NCBI GenBank assembly: GCA_949285915.1
Contig: CASDZW010000020.1
Span: 1-64,000 of the forward strand
DNA length: 64,000 bases
From: an uncultured Collinsella sp.
GTDB taxonomy: Bacteria; Actinomycetota; Coriobacteriia; Coriobacteriales; Coriobacteriaceae
Direction: 5' to 3'
Every line of letters starts with the position of its first letter. Within the stretch, counting starts at the first letter, position 1. Position numbers and translations under genes: made by a program. Positions 50,287-59,049 of the stretch are shown in pieces. A model generated the notes under the pieces. The model did not search any database, was not told where the DNA came from, and was given only the letters and a program-made list of their open reading frames with translations.

Positions 50287-52947
50287 ATGGCTGCAGCCGA
50301 TTTTCCCACGATGACCACGGCAGAGATCCGCTCTGCGTTCCTCAAGTTCTTCGAGGACCGCGGATGCAAACTCTTCCCGAGCTCGTCGCTCATCCCCGAC
50401 GACCCCTCGCTCCTTCTTGCAAACGCCGGTATGAACCAGTTCAAGGCGTATTACCAGGGCAGCAAGACCATGCGCGAGATCGGCGCCACGTCCTGCCAGA
50501 AGTGCGTCCGCACCAACGACATCGACATCATCGGCTCCGACGGCCGCCACGCCTCGTTCTTCGAGATGCTCGGTAACTTCTCGTTTGGCGGCGTCTCCAA
50601 GGAGCAGGCCTGCGCCTGGGCCCTCGAGCTCTCCACCGAGGTCTTCCATCTTCCCATCGAGCGTCTGTACTTCACCGTCTTTACCGACGACGACGAGACG
50701 TTTGAGATCTGGCGCAAGCTCGGCGTGGAGGAGAGTCACATCTCGCGCCTCGGCGAGGATGACAATTTCTGGGCCGCCGGCCCCACCGGTCCCTGTGGCC
50801 CCTGCTCCGAGATTTACTACGATCAGGGTGAGGATGTGGGCTGCGGTCGTCCTGACTGCGCGCCCGGCTGCGATTGCGATCGCTTCCTCGAGTACTGGAA
50901 CCTCGTGTTCACCCAGTTCGACCGCCAGGAGGACGGCTCCATGCCGGAGCTGCCGCACCGCAACCTCGATACCGGCATGGGTCTCGAGCGCATGAGCGCC
51001 ATCATGCAGCACAAGAGCTCCTTCTACGACAGCGATATCATGCAGGGGCTCATTCGTCTGGGTGAGGAGATTTCGGGCGTCACGTATGTGGGTGACGATT
51101 ACACCGGTCCGAGCCGTAGCCTCCGCATCATCGCCGACCACGCGCGCTCCGTCGACTTTATGATCTCCGATGGCATCTTGCCGGGCAACGAGGGGCGCGG
51201 CTATGTGCTCCGCCGCCTGCTGCGCCGTGCCGTGTTCCATGGTCGTCTCATTGGCATCGAGGGCGCCTTCCTCACGCGCTTCATCGATCGCGTAAACGAG
51301 CTCATGGGAGATGCGTACCCCGAGCTCATCAAGAACGCGTCGCTCGTCAAGGGCATCGTCTCGGCCGAGGAGGAGCGCTTCTCCAATACGCTCGGCAACG
51401 GCCGCGTTTACCTGGACGAGGCTCTCGCTAAGCTCGGCGACGGCGAGACGCTCGACGGTGCGTCCGCCTTTATGCTCCACGACACCTTTGGTTTCCCCAT
51501 TGACCTTACGGTCGAGATTGCCGAGGGTGCGGGACATGCGGTCGACATCGACGGTTTCAACCGCGAGATGGAGGCTCAGCGCGAGCGCGCCCGTGCCAAT
51601 GTGAAGGGCGATGCGTGGGGCTCGTTCAACAACATCTGGTCCGAGCTCGCCGACACGCTTCCCGCGACTGAGTTCTGCGGCTATGACGCTGACGCCCTTG
51701 AAGGTGCCCGCGTTCTCGCAATGGTGCGTGACGGCGAGCGCGTCAACGCGGCGCACGCCGGTGAGGACGTCGAGATCGTTCTCGACCGCACTTCCTTCTA
51801 CGCAGAGATGGGCGGTCAGGTGGGCGATACCGGTTCGCTTCACGCCGACGGTGTTGAGGTTTCGATCTCTGACACCAAGGGCAAGGGCGGTCTCTACGCT
51901 CATGTCGCCCACGTTGAGACGGGCGAGCTTCACGAGGGTGATGTCGTTACCACGTGCGTCGACCATCACCGCCGTGAGCTGCTGCGTCGCAACCACACTG
52001 CGACCCACCTGCTCGACGCTGCCCTTAAAGAGGTGCTCGGCGACCACGTGAACCAGGCCGGTTCGCTCGTGACTCCCGACCACCTGCGCTTTGACTTTAC
52101 GCATTTCGACGCTCTCTCCGCCGAGCAGCTCCATGCCGTCGAGGACCTTGTCAACCGTGAGATCTTTGCCGCCAAACCCGTGGTGACGGTCGAGATGGGC
52201 ATCGACGAGGCCAAGGCCGCTGGCGCCGTTGCGCTTTTTGGCGAGAAGTACGGCGAGCGCGTACGCGTCGTCTCGGTGGGCGAGGAGGAGCACCCCTTCT
52301 CGCGCGAGCTCTGCGGCGGCACGCATGCGCGCAACACTGCCGAGATCGGTCTGTTCCGCATTACTTCCGAGTCGTCGACGGGCTCCAACGTGCGTCGTAT
52401 CGAGGCTGTGGCAAGCGAGGGCGCGATCGCCTATCTCGATGAGCGCGCTCGCATCCTTGCCGACACTGCTCTTGAGCTCAAGTGCCGCGTCGATGAGGTC
52501 CCTGCGCGCCTGTCCTCTCTTCAGGATACGCTGCGTGCCGCCGAGCAGAAGCTCAAGGCGGCGCTCACCGGCGGTTCCTCCGATGCGATCTCTCAGGCAA
52601 TCGATGGCGCTGCTGATATGGGCGCCTACAAGCTCGTCGTCACCGAGCTCAAGGGCCTCGAGGCTGCTGACCTCCGTAACGTCTGGGATACCATCCGCCA
52701 GAAGGTAACGGGTCCTGTCGCGTGCGTGCTTGCCACGGTGACGAGCAAGGGTCAGCCCGCGCTTCTTGCCGGTGCAACCGATGAGGCCGTTTCCGCCGGT
52801 TTCAAGGCGGGCGACATCATCAAGAAGATTGCCCCGCTCGTTGGCGGCGGTGGCGGTGGCAGGCCCACGATGGCGCAGGCCGGTGGCAAGAACCCCGCGG
52901 GTATTGCCGACGCACTTGCCGCGGCGCGTACCGAGCTTGGCGCGTAA
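50287..52947 (+). CDS. alaS: alanyl-tRNA synthetase
   Basis: The enzyme charges tRNA-Ala. The 886-residue protein begins AAADFPTMTTAEIRSAFLKFF and has the class II core motifs GMNQFKAYYQG, RTNDIDIIGSDGRHASFFEMLGNFSFG, WAAGPTGPCGPCSEIYYDQG and NLDTGMGLERM. The editing domain has NHTATHLLDAAL (HxxxH) and CGGTHARNTAEIG. The C-terminal oligomerisation/C-Ala domain ends with GGGGGGRPTMAQAGGKNP. Size and motifs are complete. Confidence 0.97.
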   Translation: MAAADFPTMTTAEIRSAFLKFFEDRGCKLFPSSSLIPDDPSLLLANAGMNQFKAYYQGSKTMREIGATSCQKCVRTNDIDIIGSDGRHASFFEMLGNFSFGGVSKEQACAWALELSTEVFHLPIERLYFTVFTDDDETFEIWRKLGVEESHISRLGEDDNFWAAGPTGPCGPCSEIYYDQGEDVGCGRPDCAPGCDCDRFLEYWNLVFTQFDRQEDGSMPELPHRNLDTGMGLERMSAIMQHKSSFYDSDIMQGLIRLGEEISGVTYVGDDYTGPSRSLRIIADHARSVDFMISDGILPGNEGRGYVLRRLLRRAVFHGRLIGIEGAFLTRFIDRVNELMGDAYPELIKNASLVKGIVSAEEERFSNTLGNGRVYLDEALAKLGDGETLDGASAFMLHDTFGFPIDLTVEIAEGAGHAVDIDGFNREMEAQRERARANVKGDAWGSFNNIWSELADTLPATEFCGYDADALEGARVLAMVRDGERVNAAHAGEDVEIVLDRTSFYAEMGGQVGDTGSLHADGVEVSISDTKGKGGLYAHVAHVETGELHEGDVVTTCVDHHRRELLRRNHTATHLLDAALKEVLGDHVNQAGSLVTPDHLRFDFTHFDALSAEQLHAVEDLVNREIFAAKPVVTVEMGIDEAKAAGAVALFGEKYGERVRVVSVGEEEHPFSRELCGGTHARNTAEIGLFRITSESSTGSNVRRIEAVASEGAIAYLDERARILADTALELKCRVDEVPARLSSLQDTLRAAEQKLKAALTGGSSDAISQAIDGAADMGAYKLVVTELKGLEAADLRNVWDTIRQKVTGPVACVLATVTSKGQPALLAGATDEAVSAGFKAGDIIKKIAPLVGGGGGGRPTMAQAGGKNPAGIADALAAARTELGA

Positions 52948-52959
52948 CAGGTCGTAACG

Positions 52960-52989
52960 GGGCGGTCCGATGGGCCGCCCTCTTCTTCT
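52960..52989 (+). terminator. intrinsic terminator after alaS
   Basis: GGGCGGTCC pairs with GGGCCGCCC (52960-52968 with 52972-52980, one T-G pair, GAT loop) and is followed by TCTTCTTCT. It lies 12 bases after the alaS stop and just ahead of ruvX. Confidence 0.65.
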
Positions 52990-53009
52990 CGAAAGGTTCA
53001 GGTGCGATT

Positions 53010-53426
53010 ATGGTCGCCATGGCGCTCGATATTGGTGAGAAGCGCGTAGGTATCGCGGTCTCGGACTCTTCGGGCCGCATCGCCTCGCCGGTCAAAGTGC
53101 TGCCCGCCTCGGAGGTTCTTTCCTTCGCCCGGACCTTCAGGCTTCTTATCGAGGACTATGAGCCCGAGGTCTTGGTTTGTGGAAGGCCCATGACTCTGGC
53201 GGGGGAGAGGGGCCCGCAAGCCGAGCGTATTGAGGAGCAGGCTCTCACTATCGGTCGAGCGGCTCAGCTTCCCGTCGAGTTTGTAGACGAGAGGCTCTCT
53301 TCATCGGAAGCCAAACGTATCTTGCGAGAGCAGGGTTTGAACGAGAAGGCCATGCGCGGCAAGGTCGATATGGTAGCGGCGAGCCTCTTCCTGCAGACCT
53401 GGCTCGATGCCCGCTCTGCAAAGTAA
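53010..53426 (+). CDS. ruvX: Holliday junction resolvase-like protein RuvX/YqgF
   Basis: The 138-residue protein has an RNase H fold typical of YqgF: MALDIGEKRVGIAVSDSSG at the start (Asp nucleophile region), EVLVCGRPMTLAGERGPQA, and VEFVDERLSSSEAKRI. YqgF proteins act in 16S rRNA 5'-end processing and have been proposed as junction resolvases. It lies immediately after alaS, the common order alaS-ruvX-mltG in Firmicutes and Actinobacteria. Confidence 0.92.
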   Translation: MVAMALDIGEKRVGIAVSDSSGRIASPVKVLPASEVLSFARTFRLLIEDYEPEVLVCGRPMTLAGERGPQAERIEEQALTIGRAAQLPVEFVDERLSSSEAKRILREQGLNEKAMRGKVDMVAASLFLQTWLDARSAK

Positions 53427-53579
53427 GACTTCTTGGATTAGCTCGCTTTTCATCTTGCAGTCCTTGACCTTTGTTGAAACCCTCAAGGTTCGATGAAAGG
53501 TTTAAGGTTATTCCGGATATACGCTACACTGGTCGTTGGAAAAACGTGTACGTATCCGATACGACAAAAAGGGGAGACC

Positions 53580-54815
53580 GTGCCCATCGATAATCAGAAC
53601 ACCCCTCGCCACGCCCGGTCTGCGGCAAGCCGCCCTCAGGGCACGCGCTTCCGTAACAGCCAGAATACTGCGCCTAGCTCTAGCTATCGTCCCTCATCGT
53701 ATTCCCGTACGAGCGGGAGCCATTCCTCCTCGCGCGTTCAGCCCGCCTACGCGCGTCGTTCCGCCGCGCCTAAGAAGACCTCGCCCGTGCCGGTGATCAT
53801 CGCCGTTGTTGTCGCAATCGCCATCGTCGCGGCCTTCCTCCTGTTCGCTCTCCCCGCCATCACCAACCTGTTTATGGGCGGATCTGACGAGCCCCAGGTC
53901 GAGGCCGGCATTGAGGTCCAGGTCAACATTCCCGAGGGTGCCTCTGGCGACCAGATCGCGAGCATCCTCTCCGAGGCCGGTGTCATCCCCGACCCCAAGA
54001 CGTATTACGCAGAGGTGAAGGCTCAAAACGCTGACACCTCCCTCAAGCCCGGCGATTACCTCTTCACCACGCTAGAGGACCCTGCGGATGTCGTCGCCCA
54101 GCTGGTCGCGGGCCCCAATGTCGAGGGTACTTCTGTGACTATCGCCGAGGGCCTGACGACCGCGCAAACCGCCGCGCGCGTCGAGGAGGCCTACGGCATC
54201 TCTTCTGACGACTTCCTCGCCCAGGCGAAGGCCTCCAACTATGTTGCTGATTACCCGTTCCTCGAGTGCGTGGCTGACGATTCGCTTGAGGGCTACCTCT
54301 ATCCCAAGACCTATTCGTTCACTTCTACGCCTACGGCCGATCAGGTTATCCGCGCTATGCTCGATCAGTTCGAGCTTGAGGTCGCTTCCCTTGACTTCGT
54401 CTCCGCTCGCGCAACTATCCAGGAGCGCTACGGGGTGGAGATGAGCGATTACGACTTCATCAACCTTGCTTCTATCGTCGAGCGCGAGGGTCTTACCGCC
54501 GAGCAGCGCGGTAAGGTCGCCTCCACGTTCTACAACCGTTTCGAGGCGGGTATGCCGCTTCAGAGCGACGCAACGATGATGTACGTCACCGGTGGTGCCG
54601 TAACGGCGGACGACCTTGACCAGGAGAGCCCGTACAACTCCTATAAGAACCAGGGGCTCCCGCCGACGCCCATCTGCTCGCCCTCGCTCGAGTCCATTGA
54701 GGCCACGCTTAATCCGCCTGAGACGGATTACCTCTACTTCTTCATCACGACCGAAGACGAATGGTTCTCGGAGACCTATGACGGGCACCTTGCTGCCATC
54801 GAGGAGAACCGCTGA
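53580..54815 (+). CDS. mltG: endolytic murein transglycosylase MltG
   Basis: GTG 53580 follows GGGGAG. The 411-residue protein has a low-complexity cytoplasmic N-terminus of about 65 residues (Ser/Arg/Pro-rich), one transmembrane helix (VPVIIAVVVAIAIVAAFLLFALPAI), and the YceG domain with LEGYLYPKTYSF, ASIVEREGLTAEQRGKVASTFYNRF (catalytic Glu), SDATMMYVTGG, and PYNSYKNQGLPPTPI. It cleaves nascent peptidoglycan to terminate glycan strands. It sits between ruvX and a YqeG-like gene. Confidence 0.93.
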   Translation: MPIDNQNTPRHARSAASRPQGTRFRNSQNTAPSSSYRPSSYSRTSGSHSSSRVQPAYARRSAAPKKTSPVPVIIAVVVAIAIVAAFLLFALPAITNLFMGGSDEPQVEAGIEVQVNIPEGASGDQIASILSEAGVIPDPKTYYAEVKAQNADTSLKPGDYLFTTLEDPADVVAQLVAGPNVEGTSVTIAEGLTTAQTAARVEEAYGISSDDFLAQAKASNYVADYPFLECVADDSLEGYLYPKTYSFTSTPTADQVIRAMLDQFELEVASLDFVSARATIQERYGVEMSDYDFINLASIVEREGLTAEQRGKVASTFYNRFEAGMPLQSDATMMYVTGGAVTADDLDQESPYNSYKNQGLPPTPICSPSLESIEATLNPPETDYLYFFITTEDEWFSETYDGHLAAIEENR

Positions 54816-54816
54816 C

Positions 54817-55314
54817 ATGTCCCTGTTCGCACCCGATCGCTACGTCGCGCGCGTTGAGCTCATCGACCTCGATGAGCTCTGGCGTTCTGGCAAGCGTGCC
54901 ATTCTGCTCGACCGCGACAACACGCTGGTTCCTCGCGACCGCCACGATGCACCGGAGTCGGTGGCCGCTTGGCTCGATGCCGCTCGTAAGCGCGGATTTT
55001 CGCTCTACATGGTCTCCAACAACTGGCATAAGGACCAGGTAGAGCGTTCCGCACGTGAGCTCGGCCTTAAGGCCATCTGCTTTGCCTGCAAGCCGCTTCC
55101 CTTTGCGCTCGACCGTGCACTCAAGCACCTTGGAGTTGCGCGTGATGAGGCTGTCATGGTCGGCGACCAGCTCTACACCGATGTGTGGGCGGGTAACTTT
55201 GCCGGTATCGAATCCATCCTCGTGAAGCCGCAGACTACGGTCGACCTCTGGTACACGCATATCTTCCGCATCTTTGAGCGGCGCGCGCTGAAAAACGTTC
55301 CCTGCGAGGAGTAG
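54817..55314 (+). CDS. YqeG-family HAD-type phosphatase
   Basis: ATG 54817 is one base after the mltG stop. The 165-residue protein has the HAD IIIA signature LLDRDNTLVPRD (DxDxT), VSNNWHKDQVER, a Lys in CKPLPFALDRALK, and MVGDQLYTDVWAGN. YqeG-type phosphatases accept small phosphomonoesters; the precise substrate is unknown. It is four bases from aroK, so the mltG-yqeG-aroK-aroB-like genes probably form one operon. Confidence 0.87.
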   Translation: MSLFAPDRYVARVELIDLDELWRSGKRAILLDRDNTLVPRDRHDAPESVAAWLDAARKRGFSLYMVSNNWHKDQVERSARELGLKAICFACKPLPFALDRALKHLGVARDEAVMVGDQLYTDVWAGNFAGIESILVKPQTTVDLWYTHIFRIFERRALKNVPCEE

Positions 55315-55317
55315 GGG

Positions 55318-55887
55318 ATGTGCGCGGAGGTCGAGCGAGCGCCTGAGGGACGCGAGGGCTCGTTCGTCAAACATGGCTGCGACCATATCTTCTTTATCGG
55401 CTTCCTCGGAGCCGGTAAGTCTACCCTGGCCCGTAACTTGGGCGATATGTTCCATCGCCCCTTTGTTGATACCGACCGACTCGTTGAACGTCGCTGCGGC
55501 AGGTCTATCGCGCGAATCTTTCGCGAAGAGGGCGAGGCTTCGTTTCGCAAGCGTGAGACTGCGGCGCTAAAAAGTCTTAAGAGCGAGCAGAGTCTGCTTG
55601 TGTCCTGTGGTGGCGGCATCGTCGAGACGCCGGAGAATATCGATCTCATGCATGCCATGGGTACGGTGGTCTACCTTGAGGGAGACTTTTCCGACTCCTT
55701 GCGGCAGATTCGTTCGATCGCCGCTCGTCCCGATTTCAAGTCGCGCGCCCATGCGGCGAGGCTCTTCGACCATCGCCGTCCGCTATATGTGGGGGCTGCC
55801 GACCTGACGCTCGACATTCGGGGTAAAACGTTCGAAGATGTTTCCTACTTGTGTGCTGAGATGCTTTTGGAGCGTGGTCTTATATGA
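55318..55887 (+). CDS. aroK: shikimate kinase
   Basis: ATG 55318 lies behind AGGAGTAGGGG. The enzyme phosphorylates shikimate in the aromatic amino-acid pathway. The 189-residue protein has a 22-residue N-terminal extension, the P-loop GFLGAGKST, VDTDRLVERRCGRSIARIF (shikimate Asp), GEASFRKRET (shikimate Arg), CGGGIVETPEN, and the LID/RPLYVGAADLTLD region. The catalytic residues look intact. Its stop overlaps the AroB-like/M24 fusion by four bases. Confidence 0.9.
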   Translation: MCAEVERAPEGREGSFVKHGCDHIFFIGFLGAGKSTLARNLGDMFHRPFVDTDRLVERRCGRSIARIFREEGEASFRKRETAALKSLKSEQSLLVSCGGGIVETPENIDLMHAMGTVVYLEGDFSDSLRQIRSIAARPDFKSRAHAARLFDHRRPLYVGAADLTLDIRGKTFEDVSYLCAEMLLERGLI

Positions 55888-58088
55888 CGGTAAAACGACT
55901 CGTATTGAACTTCGGCGGTCGAAGTGTCGACTTTCGTATCGGTCCGGACGCGCTGAGTGAGTTCAGCCGCATCTCGCGCGGTGTTGTCGGACGACCCGTC
56001 CGCGCGTTTGTGGTCGAAGACCCCGCGCTTCCCCAAGAGGTTTCCACCCGGATCGCGCACGAGCTCATCGATGCCGGCTTCAAGATCGAACGCTGGCAGG
56101 CCCCTGCAGCCGAATCGATCACGTTTGAGGTCATCAGCGAGGTGCTGGCGCTGCTCGGCTCAGTTCAGATCACGGCAGACGATGTTATTGTGGCGGCGGG
56201 TGGCGTCCGCGTGACGTCGCTTGGTGCGTATGTTGCACGCCTTTGGTGCGGGTCCACCCCCTGCGTGCTTGTTCCCACCGACCTTGAGGGCATGGTTTGC
56301 GCTGCCACCGCATCCGAGCCGATCGATGTGGCGGGCACCGACGGACACGTGCTGCTCCGCCCGGAGCCGTCCATGGTGTTCTGCGACGTCTCGCTGCTGA
56401 GCGGTGACCCAGAGCCTGCCGGCAACGTCTTGCTCCTGGGCGCCGCGCTCGCCGACAGTAAGCGCTCCTGGGACCGCCTCAAAGATCACGCGGCAAAGAT
56501 AGGGGAGGGTGACCCCGTTGCCATCGTCGATGCCGTCTGCAATGCACAGACCTGCCGGCGCAGCGTCGTTGCATCTGCAAATCCGTCTGCTCGCCATGCG
56601 CTCACCTTTGGCGTGACTACCGCCCGCGCGCTTCGCGCGTGTCTTGCGCTCCGAAACGCCTCCGCCCCCTGGTGGCAGCTTCTCGCCGAGGGCATGCGCT
56701 TTGAGGCGCGTCTCGCCACCGAGGCGGGCAAGTTTTCCGTCGAGGAGGTCTTTGCGCTCGATGACGCGCTCGAGGACCTTGGAGTCGAGGAGCTTGCATT
56801 CGATATCGATGTGGAGGAATTCCTAAAGGCTCTGGAGGAGGAGAATGCGCGCTGGTCCAACCGACTGTTCTTCGCGCTCCCCAAGGGCTTTGGCTCCATT
56901 CGTCTCGACAACGTGGACGACGAGGTGCTGCGTCGTCACGCGGTCAAAGTCCAGCTCGCCGTCCAATGCGTCGAGGTAGCGCAGCCGGTCATAGCTCGCG
57001 TGCGCACTCTTATGGAGGAGCGCGGCTACGACGCCGTGATCATTCGCGACGAGGCTAATCTCCGCTGGCTCACGGGTGCCGAGGGCGTTTTTGACTTTAC
57101 CGGTGAGCTCCCGCACTGCGCCCTCATCTCTCGCACGAGCGCCTACGTGCACACTGACTCCCGCTATTTCAATAGCTTCGAGGAGCATATGCCCGAGGGT
57201 CATGAGTGGAAGTTCGATATGGATGGTTTCGACATCCCCAAATGGGTTGCCGACCATGCGTGCCTTGAGCACTGCCGCGTCATTGCGGTCGAGGACACCA
57301 TGGAGCTCGCCTTCTATAACGGGCTTACGCGCGCGATCGAGGACGCGTCTCTTTGCTGCGGTATTGCTTTGATGCACGGTGACCTCCGTCAGATGCGCGC
57401 CATCAAGGATGCCGAGGAGATTGAGCTTATGCGCCGCGCTCAGGCTATTACTGACGCCGCGTTTGCCCATATGCTCGAGTTCATCAAGCCGGGTCTGACC
57501 GAGAAGGAAATCAAGCTCGAGCTTGAGAACTACATGTACGCCCAGGGCGCTGACGGGCTCGCCTTCGGCACCATCGTCGCCTCCGGTCCCAACACCGCCA
57601 ATCCACATGCCATTCCTTCGGACCGCGTGGTCGAGAAGGGCGATTTTGTCCTCATGGATTACGGCGCGCGCCTTGGTGATTACGATTCCGATATGACGCG
57701 TACCGTCGTTCTGGGCGAGCCGACCGAGGAGCAGCGCAAGATCTACGACCTCGTCCAGCGTACGCACGAGGAGTGCGTCCGTGCTATCCATGGCGGCGTC
57801 GATGGTAAGGACATTCACGAGCTTTCGGTCAAGATCATCTCTGACGCCGGCTACGGCGACTATTACGGTCATGGGCTTGGCCACGGCGTCGGTATCGATA
57901 TCCATGAGCTGCCCAATTTCGGTCGTCGCAGCAACGTGGTGGAGGCAGGCGCCGTCATCACCGTCGAGCCGGGCGTTTACCTTCCCGGTGTGGGCGGCGT
58001 GCGTCTTGAGGACTATGGCGTGGTCACCGATGACGGCTTTGAGCCCTTTACCACGAGCCCGCATGACCTTCAGATTATCGACTGCTAA
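55884..58088 (+). CDS. fusion of degenerate AroB-like domain and M24 metallopeptidase (Xaa-Pro peptidase type)
   Basis: The 734-residue protein joins two domains that are usually separate genes. Residues about 1-350 align by pattern with 3-dehydroquinate synthase (AAGGVRVTSLGAYVARLW for GGGVxGDLAGFxAA, VPTDLEG for VPTTLLA). However, the zinc-binding His motifs are missing: the HGEAVA position reads WWQLLAEGM, and the GHT motif reads FGVTTAR. Residues about 370-734 form an intact M24 peptidase: a creatinase-like N-domain, then Asp592, Asp603, His667, Glu695 and Glu709 in the five usual ligand motifs (LMDYGARLG, YDSDMTRT, GHGLGHG, VEPGVY, LEDYG). The first part is probably not an active AroB. 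It follows aroK. Confidence 0.85.
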   Translation: MTVKRLVLNFGGRSVDFRIGPDALSEFSRISRGVVGRPVRAFVVEDPALPQEVSTRIAHELIDAGFKIERWQAPAAESITFEVISEVLALLGSVQITADDVIVAAGGVRVTSLGAYVARLWCGSTPCVLVPTDLEGMVCAATASEPIDVAGTDGHVLLRPEPSMVFCDVSLLSGDPEPAGNVLLLGAALADSKRSWDRLKDHAAKIGEGDPVAIVDAVCNAQTCRRSVVASANPSARHALTFGVTTARALRACLALRNASAPWWQLLAEGMRFEARLATEAGKFSVEEVFALDDALEDLGVEELAFDIDVEEFLKALEEENARWSNRLFFALPKGFGSIRLDNVDDEVLRRHAVKVQLAVQCVEVAQPVIARVRTLMEERGYDAVIIRDEANLRWLTGAEGVFDFTGELPHCALISRTSAYVHTDSRYFNSFEEHMPEGHEWKFDMDGFDIPKWVADHACLEHCRVIAVEDTMELAFYNGLTRAIEDASLCCGIALMHGDLRQMRAIKDAEEIELMRRAQAITDAAFAHMLEFIKPGLTEKEIKLELENYMYAQGADGLAFGTIVASGPNTANPHAIPSDRVVEKGDFVLMDYGARLGDYDSDMTRTVVLGEPTEEQRKIYDLVQRTHEECVRAIHGGVDGKDIHELSVKIISDAGYGDYYGHGLGHGVGIDIHELPNFGRRSNVVEAGAVITVEPGVYLPGVGGVRLEDYGVVTDDGFEPFTTSPHDLQIIDC

Positions 58089-58113
58089 CGCGTCTTCAGT
58101 GTAAAGGGAGGGT

Positions 58114-58875
58114 ATGACCGTGTTCTGCATGAAATGCGGTGCCGAGCTGGACGAGGGCGCGAAGTTCTGCAACGTCTGCGGCGCGCGCGTCAATCGTGCC
58201 TCTGGCTCGAGTTACCGAGATGCAAATGGGCTGAGCGGCGACACCGCGCCCAATATGGCGCCCCTGCCTCCCTCGATGCCGCAGGACTACATTCGCTACG
58301 ATGGCTCCCATGCGCGAACGGGGGCTGGTAAGGTCGTCGCAATCGTTTGCGGTGTCGCGCTTGTTGCCGTGCTTGCCGCCGGAGGTACCTGGTTCGCACT
58401 CAACTCTGCCTCTTCGGGTTCCTTAGATTCTGCGCCAACAGACGGAGTTTCCACGGTGCCTGGTGGTGTAGGTGAGGTCTCCTCCGTAGATGAGGAGGGA
58501 GAGGACAATCCCTCGGCAATACGTGCGACTGGACGACAAGACGGCCTCGATGAACGTGAAGATGTCGCGACCGATGACGAAGCTTCCTCGCCGGGCCCCG
58601 GTGCGGAGGGCTTTATTCTTCCCGATTCCGATACGCATCTCTATAGCACCTCTGAGCTTGAGGGTCTTTCTGATTGGGAGCTCTCTATCGCTCGCAACGA
58701 GATCTATGCCCGTCATGGTCGAACGTTTCAAAACGAGGATCTTCAGGGTTACTTTGAGGCACAAGATTGGTATACGCCGCTTTACGATCCTGAGGAGTTC
58801 GACGACGAGGTGGAGCTCTCGTCTACCGAGGTTGCTAACGCCGAGACCATTCGCGCCCTCGAAAATGCCGAGTAG
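58114..58875 (+). CDS. zinc-ribbon membrane protein with YARHG domain
   Basis: The 253-residue protein starts with a zinc ribbon (Cys5, Cys8, Cys19, Cys22: CMKCG and CNVCGA). A flexible segment and a transmembrane helix (about 72-95, GKVVAIVCGVALVAVLAAGGTWFAL) follow, then an acidic spacer and a YARHG domain (about 175-250; IARNEIYARHGRTF, YFEAQDWYTPLY, EEFDD). The C-terminal part is very like the protein at 28245. Topology puts the ribbon in the cytoplasm and the YARHG domain outside. Function is unknown. The short hairpin after the stop may terminate transcription. Confidence 0.78.
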   Translation: MTVFCMKCGAELDEGAKFCNVCGARVNRASGSSYRDANGLSGDTAPNMAPLPPSMPQDYIRYDGSHARTGAGKVVAIVCGVALVAVLAAGGTWFALNSASSGSLDSAPTDGVSTVPGGVGEVSSVDEEGEDNPSAIRATGRQDGLDEREDVATDDEASSPGPGAEGFILPDSDTHLYSTSELEGLSDWELSIARNEIYARHGRTFQNEDLQGYFEAQDWYTPLYDPEEFDDEVELSSTEVANAETIRALENAE

Positions 58876-58888
58876 CTTAGCTCGGCAT
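58865..58888 (+). terminator. possible terminator hairpin after the zinc-ribbon YARHG gene
   Basis: ATGCCGAG (58865-58872) and CTCGGCAT (58881-58888) are perfect inverted arms around TAGCTTAG, which includes the stop codon. The following GCTTGTC is a weak U-run. Included with low confidence. Confidence 0.35.
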
Positions 58889-58989
58889 GCTTGTCTATCT
58901 CCTCTTTTGTGCTAGTGAGAATGGACTTCACTCGTAATCTTTCGCTTGTGTAATCGCTTGTCGAGGCAGCGAGGATTCCTGCGAGGTTG

Positions 58990-58995
58990 TATACT
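58990..58995 (+). promoter_or_regulatory. TATACT -10 upstream of efp
   Basis: TATACT at 58990-58995 is about 55 bases before the efp start codon and is preceded by TTG. No clear -35 is visible. Confidence 0.4.
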
Positions 58996-59049
58996 ACGTC
59001 TGTATGCAACGTTGGCGCCCCCGGGCGCTCTGATATGGAAAGGCGTTTC

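Noticed and set aside
48772-52326. Very long open frame of about 1184 codons on the minus strand
   Set aside because: It lies antisense to sigma factor, AI-2E permease and alaS, all clear genes. Long antisense frames are expected in GC-rich DNA with strong third-position bias, and its translation matches no family pattern.
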